DNA from: an uncultured Bermanella sp.
Lineage (GTDB): Bacteria > Pseudomonadota > Gammaproteobacteria > Pseudomonadales > Oceanobacteraceae
Direction: 5' to 3'
NCBI GenBank assembly: GCA_913054445.1
Contig: CAJXIK010000100.1
Coordinates: forward strand, 1 to 7,208
DNA: 7,208 bases
Below are positions 1-5,118 of the stretch, piece after piece. Under the pieces are notes generated by a model. The model did not search any database. It was not told where the DNA came from and saw only the letters and a program-made list of their open reading frames with translations. Numbering within the stretch: the first letter of the stretch is position 1; each line of letters starts with the position of its first letter. Made by a program: the position numbers and the translations under genes.

Positions 1-119
1 TGGATAAAGTACTGCTTAACATTAATTTCGTCCCTAATATCTAATTAAAATTCACCCATACAACCAAACTTTCCCGTGGGGGTATTAGCAATAACCCTTA
101 GTCCATTTGGTTATACACT

Positions 120-148
120 TTTACAGTCTAATGCTTTTGGGTTACAAT
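120..148 (+). promoter_or_regulatory. Predicted sigma70 promoter of the two-gene operon
   Basis: The -35 hexamer TTTACA (120-125) and the -10 hexamer TACAAT (143-148) each match the consensus at five of six positions and are separated by exactly 17 bases. Transcription would start near 155, giving a leader of about 39 bases before the first gene's ATG. No other promoter candidate in the first 193 bases has both boxes at proper spacing. The flanking DNA is AT-rich, as expected for a promoter region. This is a motif-based prediction only. Confidence 0.65.
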
Positions 149-149
149 G

Positions 150-168
150 AATAGGAACTAATCCTATT
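150..168. promoter_or_regulatory. Inverted repeat at the predicted transcription start (possible operator)
   Basis: AATAGGA (150-156) and TCCTATT (162-168) are perfect reverse complements separated by five bases (ACTAA). The repeat lies immediately after the predicted -10 box and covers the predicted +1. That is a typical position for a repressor operator; alternatively it could form a small hairpin at the 5' end of the mRNA. The arms are perfect and visible in the sequence; the regulatory role is inferred. Confidence 0.4.
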
Positions 169-183
169 GAAGAAAACACAAAA

Positions 184-188
184 AGGGG
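184..188 (+). promoter_or_regulatory. Ribosome binding site of the first operon gene
   Basis: AGGGG, preceded by an A-run, lies five bases before the ATG at 194. It is a reasonable though slightly closely spaced Shine-Dalgarno sequence and supports this start codon. Confidence 0.55.
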
Positions 189-193
189 CATAG

Positions 194-1408
194 ATGGACA
201 AGTTAAACCGGCGGGAAATAGCGCATTTATTGGGCGTCTATGCCCCCTACAGAGTGAAAGATATGGTCATCGACAGCGAGCAAGAAGTGCTCACTGTGTT
301 GCTGGAAGAGCATTCCAGTAAGGTACGCGGTATTTTTTCCAGCCCCATCAAAAAGTCCACGGATAACAAAATAAGCTGGCATCACAGTAAGACCGGCCGT
401 TTTAGTACCGTCATCGAGATCGCCGCCAGCGCCAGCATCTTTTCCCGGAGCCGCACGCTCAACCCCCCCGCTTTCTTGGGTGCGCAAGACTCTAACTACA
501 CCTCCCAGCTGCAACAGACCATCTTATTGGCGGCCTCCAAGAAACTGGATGCCGAAACCATCAGCGCCTTAACCGGTGTCGATCGTCAGCTCATCGCGCA
601 GATCATCGGCGATGCAGATAATGCTCAGCAGGATCAGCAGGCGCAAAATTTGCTCCCCCTGGAAACCGACCCCGTTTGGCGGGCCATCATCAAGCATGAG
701 ATCAGCTTCAAGACCAACCTAGCACCCTTAAAGTTTTTAATTGCGCGCCTAGAGCTGACCTATGCCAACAACAAACAGGACCCCAGTGTCATCCAGGATT
801 CGGTGGCGACCCTGCGCCAGTTCTTTATTAAATACCGCAGCCAATTAAAGAGTGAGTACGCTCAAGTTGGCGTCAACCTGCAAGCGCCAGCAGCAGAGGT
901 TAAGGCCAAGAAGAGCAACAAGCGCATATCATTAAACGCCGAGCACCCCATATGGAATAATATCCTCACCGGTAACATCGACCTACTCAGCAAAAATACC
1001 GGGCTCAACCTCTACATCACTCAGCTTAAGAGCCTCTACCGTAAAGGCGACAACAGCGACCACGACAAACACCAGATTGCCAAAGAGCTGCTTTTCTATC
1101 TAAAGAAAAACATGGCCAAGCTGAAACCCGAGTTGCAGTCCATCTCTCGCATCGTGAATCAAATGGGCGAAGTCAGTACCCAGCAAAGCATTCCCGGCGA
1201 AGACAGCCCAGTTTGGACGCGCCTGCTAGATGGCCAGTTCAACATCGAGTCCCAGCAAATGGCCTTTAAATTGTTATTGGTGAAAGCTCGCTCCAACGAG
1301 AATACATCGGAAGCGGTCGCGCAAATTCGCCAGTATTTCTCGCGTAACTCACGCATGCTCGAAAACGAATTACGCCAAATTGAACAACAACTCGCCATTG
1401 CCAGCTAA
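194..1408 (+). CDS. Uncharacterised triple-repeat protein with an ISL3-transposase-like N-terminal layout
   Basis: This is a 404-residue soluble-looking protein with no signal peptide, no membrane segment and no cysteine; I do not recognise a named family. Residues 1-140 follow the order seen at the N-terminus of ISL3-type transposases: an LLG start, a V-x-D-hydrophobic strand, a W-H-H-x-x-T-G-R-F-x-T stretch (62-72), and a helical segment ending in LTGVDRQLIAQII. The ISL3 zinc-finger cysteines and the DDE catalytic domain are absent. A Gln/Asp-rich linker (about 140-156) leads to three divergent repeats, each opening with P-V/I-W (159-225, 251-317, 338-396), predicted mostly helical. A basic linker (237-244) separates repeats 1 and 2. 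The ATG at 194 has an AGGGG ribosome binding site and a good upstream promoter. The next gene starts 10 bp after the stop, so the two are probably co-transcribed. A DNA- or protein-binding role is possible but inferred. That the gene is real is well supported by its length, translation signals and operon position; its function is unknown. Confidence 0.85.
   Translation: MDKLNRREIAHLLGVYAPYRVKDMVIDSEQEVLTVLLEEHSSKVRGIFSSPIKKSTDNKISWHHSKTGRFSTVIEIAASASIFSRSRTLNPPAFLGAQDSNYTSQLQQTILLAASKKLDAETISALTGVDRQLIAQIIGDADNAQQDQQAQNLLPLETDPVWRAIIKHEISFKTNLAPLKFLIARLELTYANNKQDPSVIQDSVATLRQFFIKYRSQLKSEYAQVGVNLQAPAAEVKAKKSNKRISLNAEHPIWNNILTGNIDLLSKNTGLNLYITQLKSLYRKGDNSDHDKHQIAKELLFYLKKNMAKLKPELQSISRIVNQMGEVSTQQSIPGEDSPVWTRLLDGQFNIESQQMAFKLLLVKARSNENTSEAVAQIRQYFSRNSRMLENELRQIEQQLAIAS
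668..1381 (+). repeat. Three divergent protein-level repeats within the first gene
   Basis: Three segments of the encoded protein align by eye: residues 159-225 (668-868), 251-317 (944-1144) and 338-396 (1205-1381). Each starts with P-V/I-W followed by two to three residues and an aliphatic pair (AII, NIL, RLL), then a polar turn, a long Leu-rich helix, a variable polar loop and a closing helix with F/Y and a terminal L-x-x-E-like pattern. Start-to-start spacing is 92 and 87 residues. The third copy is about eight residues shorter in the middle. The DNA copies are not obviously alike, so the duplication is old. Confidence 0.6.
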
Positions 1409-1414
1409 GAGAAG
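1407..1414 (+). promoter_or_regulatory. Ribosome binding site deciding the start of the second operon gene
   Basis: The purine run AAGAGAAG overlaps the TAA stop of the first gene and lies four bases before the ATG at 1419. It favours that start over the in-frame ATG at 1380, which would lie inside the first gene's last codons and add 13 low-complexity residues. The site is weak and lacks a GGAGG core. Confidence 0.45.
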
Positions 1415-1418
1415 CAAG

Positions 1419-2417
1419 ATGTCAGAAAAAGTAACGATTAACAGCCAAACCCTAGACTTAGCCTGCGTGAATGAGAAAATTTCAGCGGGTGAATTTTTAA
1501 TCATCGCGGCCGATGAAACCATTCTTAGGCAACTGCCCAGCGGCAACTGGATCGGTGGCAGCATCCCCTACTTTATGGGGCCAGGCGGTGGCGTGGTGAG
1601 TCGCGACACCATTTTTGTTCATTCCATCGAGGGCTGCGCTCAGCCGCGTATCACCCCCTACGATGCTAACTCCATCTCTCGCATCGCCCAAGACGCGCCG
1701 CAAAATGGCTTCACCATCACCATTTTTCCAGCCGCTTCCGAGGTACACAGCGAGTACGCACAGAACGCCCCCGGCTTCCCCAACATGTTTTTCTCCCCCA
1801 TCATCGGCTGGGTCGCCGGCGTTCACCTAGATGACGTAGCGAGCCAGCAAGCCAAGACCGTGTTTGGTCCGGGCGGCATGTTGATGGCTGATAAAGCGGT
1901 GGCCATGCACGTCACCCTGCCAGAGAGTCAATTTGCCAACATCCACATCATTAACTTGTTTGAGCAAGGCAGCGGCCCTAAGATCACCTTCCCAGATACC
2001 GGCTTTAACGTGGACAGCTGTAAGGTAGACGGCGTAGAGACCAGCTTCAGCGAGTTCCTAACCAGCAACCACATAGATACTCGCCTGCCCTTAGTGGCCG
2101 ACTACAGTGGCATCAATGTTAACGTGAGCGTACAAACCGTCAATGCGCAGGATGTTGACTTCTATGCGCCGGTATTTAGCGAGGTGGAGTACCAGTTTGC
2201 CAACCCAGTAGCCGATTATGTTAGCGAGTTTAACCAGGCCATCGATACGCAAGAATCCGCTAACTCTGCCTTTAGCTGTAACTGCATCTTAAATTTTGTC
2301 TACTCAGAATTGGAAGGCAAGAAGACCGGTGCATTGACTGGCCCCATCGTATTTGGTGAGGTGGCCTACCAATTACTCAACCAAACTCTGGTTTATATGA
2401 CCCTGGAAAATCAGTAG
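1419..2417 (+). CDS. Conserved uncharacterised protein, possibly FIST-related at its C-terminus
   Basis: A 332-residue protein read from the ATG at 1419, 10 bp after the first operon gene. There is no signal peptide or clear membrane helix, so it is probably cytoplasmic. Residues 23-58 (GEFLIIAADETILRQLP, then GNWIGGSIPYFM and a Gly-rich turn) form a block that looks strongly conserved in type. Residues 118-135 are rich in Gly, Pro and aromatics. The C-terminal block 286-330 (SCNCILNFVYSELEG, then GPIVFGEVAYQLLNQTLVYMTL) follows the pattern of FIST C-terminal domains: a Cys-containing strand, a Glu-Gly turn, then a G-x-x-x-x-G-E-hydrophobic motif and a terminal strand ending near a Thr. FIST modules are proposed small-ligand sensors in signal-transduction proteins. 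I cannot confirm membership and suspect an orphan DUF-type family. It is very likely translated together with the preceding repeat protein. Its TAG stop touches the stop codon of the opposing antiporter gene. Confidence 0.82.
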   Translation: MSEKVTINSQTLDLACVNEKISAGEFLIIAADETILRQLPSGNWIGGSIPYFMGPGGGVVSRDTIFVHSIEGCAQPRITPYDANSISRIAQDAPQNGFTITIFPAASEVHSEYAQNAPGFPNMFFSPIIGWVAGVHLDDVASQQAKTVFGPGGMLMADKAVAMHVTLPESQFANIHIINLFEQGSGPKITFPDTGFNVDSCKVDGVETSFSEFLTSNHIDTRLPLVADYSGINVNVSVQTVNAQDVDFYAPVFSEVEYQFANPVADYVSEFNQAIDTQESANSAFSCNCILNFVYSELEGKKTGALTGPIVFGEVAYQLLNQTLVYMTLENQ

Positions 2418-4868
2418 TCACAACATCATCTTGCCGATGGCCTGGGACAACTCCGGGTCGCTGGCCAAGATGGGTTTCATTTTTTCGCCTGGCAACCATT
2501 GAATGTCCACCAAGGAAATGGCCTTGACGTTGTCGGCAGAAAAACCCGACAGCAACGAGATGGCCCCTAGGCTCTCGCCCGCTCCCAATATACTCTTGAT
2601 GATCTTGCCGTCCTGCTCGCGCACAATCTCTACTGTGCCCCGGGTAATGATGCCGAGGGCACAGAAGGCCTTGCCGTTCTTGGCGATATCCTCCCCTGTG
2701 TTGTAGATGGCATGTTGCATGATGCCGCTCAGTTTTTCCTGGGTGACCTCGGGCAAGGCTTGCAGCCAGCCCAGCTGCCTAACGAGACGATCACCAGACA
2801 CTGAGCTTTCTAGGTTAGGCACGCGGTTTAACGCCTCCATGCGCATCTCCACATCCATGATCATGCGCTCGGCCTCTGGCTTATCGAGCACCGCTTGCTT
2901 CAATTGCTGGGCGATGACCGCCCGCTCGCGATACAGCAGCAAACGGGTGGCCGAATAGGTTTCCAGGCCCCGTATCACCTCGGGAAAGGTTTCGCGCAGG
3001 CTCTCGATGTATTTGAGGGTGGCTATCTTGTTTTGCTTTACTAGATCATGTACCCGTTGCGCCTCACGAGCGCTGGGGGCCAGGTCGTCCACATGGGACT
3101 CCAGCTCATCCTGAGCCTGAATAAAACCCCGTGCCACATCGTAACTTAAGGACAGGCGGTTAAAGCTCATCTTCAGGGCCAGCTTCTTCATGCCCTTGAT
3201 ATTCTTTAAGGCATTTAACAGGGGCGGGGTATCCCACAGCTGGGCTAGATCATGGCGCGGGGCGATGGTGGGCGTGCCATCTAGGGCATGCTCCACCGAG
3301 TCCACCAGTTTTTTAGTGGCCCCCGCCCCTATGGTGCCGTGCTCGAATTGTGTCCAGTAATGCTTGCGTTCGGTCTCGAGCAAGCGCCGCCGATACGCCA
3401 CCGCCATGTCTTCTGCGCTGACCTGTTCGGGCTCGGCCAATTCGCTCACCGCCTGAATGCCCGAGGATTCCTTCACGCGCTCCCAGTCGGCCCCCTTTAA
3501 GAAATCGTCTTCCATCATAGTAGGCAGCAATCCCGACAGGGTCTTACTCACCTCCCCTCCGGCCTTGTCCACGGTGGCCTGCTTGGCCTCAGGTAAACGA
3601 TTCAGGCCGAGCTTTTTCAAGACCCAGCCCATACTCCCACCATTGACCAACATGGTTAATACCACCACACCGGCACACAGAAACAACACCTGATCGCCAA
3701 TTGCCTTGGGGATTAATTCATTTTGTGCCACGGTGAGTGCCAGTGCCAAGGACACCGCGCCCCGTAGGCCGCCCCACACTAATACCGTAGATTTTTGCAG
3801 GTTAATGCCGATGCCGATGCGCTTAAGCAAGGGCATGAAGACCATGACCGAGAAGGCGCGAATAAATTGCAAGCTCACATACAGAATGCCCAGAGCCAGC
3901 CACATGTCTAGGTTATCCAGCTGCACACGACCTGCGATTAAGGTGCCCACCAACAAGAAGATAATAGTGTTGGCGATGTGCGCCATCATCTCCCAAAAAT
4001 GATGTAAGAAGCCGCTTACCTCGGGGGACACTTTAGTGCGCCCGATGCTGGCAAACATCAACGCGATCACCACCACCGCCACCACGCCAGAGGCGTGAAC
4101 GCTCTCGGCCACCATGAAGGCTAGGAACGAACCGGCGATGGTGAGGGTGATTTCGATCATGGGATCGTTGAACACCCGCCCTATCCAGGCGATGGCCAGC
4201 GCACCGAACGCCACGCCGATAAAGGTGCCCATGAGCACCACCCGCAAAAAATCCCAGGTGATCAGCAGCGGGCTTAACTCTGCCTGATCGGGTGCCACCA
4301 CCATGCCGAGAAACAACATGAAGAACACGATGGCGGTGCCATCATTAAACAGGGACTCTCCTTCTATGAGAGTTTCTAGGCGTTTACGCGAGCTGAGTTC
4401 TTTCAGCAGGGCCACCACCGCTACCGGGTCGGTGGCACTGATGAGGGCACCAAACATGAAACACACCGGCCAGCTCCAGTCCCAGGGGAAGATGTATTTC
4501 ACCAATACTGCGGTAATGGCGGTGGCCACCATGAGGCCCGGCACCGCCAGCAAGGCAATTTGCGAGAAGATGCGACGAAACAGGTGTACCTCGAGGGCGA
4601 AGGCGCTTTCAAAAATTAGAATGGGTAAGAATAACCAGAGGATGAGGTGGGGATTAATGTCCGCCACCATGATGACTGTGTGCTCCAACAACGGGCTGTG
4701 CTCCGCCAAAAAACCGCTGCGTTGCACTAGACCTAAGGCCAGCCCGATGATCAGCAAGGCCACAGAATAAGGGATGGGCGTGTTTTTAAGGGCATCGCGG
4801 GTGAAGGCACCGATGACCAGTGACATCACCACAAAGACCAAGACCAAGATACCGGTTTCAAAATGCAT
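2418..4868 (-). CDS. CPA1-family Na+/H+ antiporter with C-terminal cyclic-nucleotide-binding-like domain
   Basis: This is an 816-residue inner-membrane cation/proton antiporter. Residues 1-415 contain about 12-13 hydrophobic helices with the CPA1 hallmarks: ATDP (145-148) in the unwound helix, E171-S-L-F-N175-D176 carrying the Asn-Asp pair of electroneutral NhaP/NHE-type exchangers, and GGLRGAVSLALAL around R369. All expected transport residues are present, so it should exchange Na+ (or K+/Li+) for H+ in pH and salt homeostasis. Residues 420-700 form a long charged, largely helical cytoplasmic region. Residues about 705-805 resemble a cyclic-nucleotide-binding domain, an architecture similar to plant SOS1 and some proteobacterial antiporters. 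Its phosphate-binding cassette is degenerate: A769 and A778 stand where Glu and Arg are usual. The ATG at 4868 follows a GGGGG ribosome binding site. The gene is convergent with the upstream operon with no gap, and divergent from the receptor gene. Cation specificity cannot be read from the sequence. Confidence 0.95.
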   Translation of the reverse strand: MHFETGILVLVFVVMSLVIGAFTRDALKNTPIPYSVALLIIGLALGLVQRSGFLAEHSPLLEHTVIMVADINPHLILWLFLPILIFESAFALEVHLFRRIFSQIALLAVPGLMVATAITAVLVKYIFPWDWSWPVCFMFGALISATDPVAVVALLKELSSRKRLETLIEGESLFNDGTAIVFFMLFLGMVVAPDQAELSPLLITWDFLRVVLMGTFIGVAFGALAIAWIGRVFNDPMIEITLTIAGSFLAFMVAESVHASGVVAVVVIALMFASIGRTKVSPEVSGFLHHFWEMMAHIANTIIFLLVGTLIAGRVQLDNLDMWLALGILYVSLQFIRAFSVMVFMPLLKRIGIGINLQKSTVLVWGGLRGAVSLALALTVAQNELIPKAIGDQVLFLCAGVVVLTMLVNGGSMGWVLKKLGLNRLPEAKQATVDKAGGEVSKTLSGLLPTMMEDDFLKGADWERVKESSGIQAVSELAEPEQVSAEDMAVAYRRRLLETERKHYWTQFEHGTIGAGATKKLVDSVEHALDGTPTIAPRHDLAQLWDTPPLLNALKNIKGMKKLALKMSFNRLSLSYDVARGFIQAQDELESHVDDLAPSAREAQRVHDLVKQNKIATLKYIESLRETFPEVIRGLETYSATRLLLYRERAVIAQQLKQAVLDKPEAERMIMDVEMRMEALNRVPNLESSVSGDRLVRQLGWLQALPEVTQEKLSGIMQHAIYNTGEDIAKNGKAFCALGIITRGTVEIVREQDGKIIKSILGAGESLGAISLLSGFSADNVKAISLVDIQWLPGEKMKPILASDPELSQAIGKMML

Positions 4869-5118
4869 GATAGCGCCCCCACAGCAATGATTAGTCGGCC
4901 ATGGATAGACTATAGACAGCAGACGCCAATACGCCAGCCTGAGCAGACACTGGGCCTATTACTGTTCCGCCAATGATTCAGCACAAACGGTGTCTATATC
5001 ACGATTTATTCTTTAAGATGCGAACCACTTCAAACACTAGACACCTTTAAACTGTGCCATTCGAAAAAGATGTTTCACCGGAAAGGACTCCTAACTATAA
5101 GCAGAACCCGGTAACACT
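4869..5118. promoter_or_regulatory. Divergent intergenic region between antiporter and receptor genes
   Basis: This 250-bp stretch must hold promoters for both flanking genes, but I find no pair of boxes with a convincing -35 and -10 in either direction. The best minus-strand -10 candidate is TATAGT near 4908-4913 with a poor -35; the best plus-strand candidate is TAAGAT (5014-5019), also with a poor -35. It holds an inverted pair of TGTCTATA octamers (4911-4918 in reverse, 4991-4998 forward) and a direct pair of CAATGATT octamers (4885-4892 and 4971-4978). No Fur-box-like sequence, no cobalamin or TPP riboswitch core and no coding potential were recognised. Confidence 0.5.
4876..4880 (-). 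promoter_or_regulatory. Ribosome binding site of the antiporter gene
   Basis: On the minus strand GGGGG lies seven bases before the ATG (CAT at 4866-4868 on the plus strand). The spacing is ideal and supports this start, whose product begins with a hydrophobic first transmembrane helix. Confidence 0.5.

Noticed and set aside
1..48. Short open frame running in from the window edge
   Set aside because: Only about 15 codons in AT-rich DNA; it could be the tail of an upstream gene but cannot be told from chance.
80..97. Weak hairpin GGGTATT / AATAACCC upstream of the promoter
   Set aside because: The seven-pair stem has a bulge and no T-tract. It could be the terminator of an unseen upstream gene, but the support is too weak to annotate.
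1380..1418. Upstream in-frame ATG for the second operon gene
   Set aside because: It lies within the last codons of the first gene, has no clear ribosome binding site, and adds 13 residues lacking any conserved-looking character; ATG 1419 is better placed.
1497..1826. 109-codon minus-strand frame and a 71-codon plus-strand frame inside the second operon gene
   Set aside because: Both overlap a well-supported gene and give Gly/Asp- or Pro/Ser-rich products typical of shadow frames.
4303..4770. 155-codon open frame on the plus strand, plus other plus-strand frames at 2503-4002
   Set aside because: They lie entirely antisense to the antiporter gene, their products are Arg/Met/Ser-rich without domain features, and no ribosome binding sites precede them.
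4869..5118. Fur box, cobalamin or TPP riboswitch controlling the receptor
   Set aside because: I looked for the characteristic Fur GATAAT-type repeats and conserved riboswitch cores and saw none.
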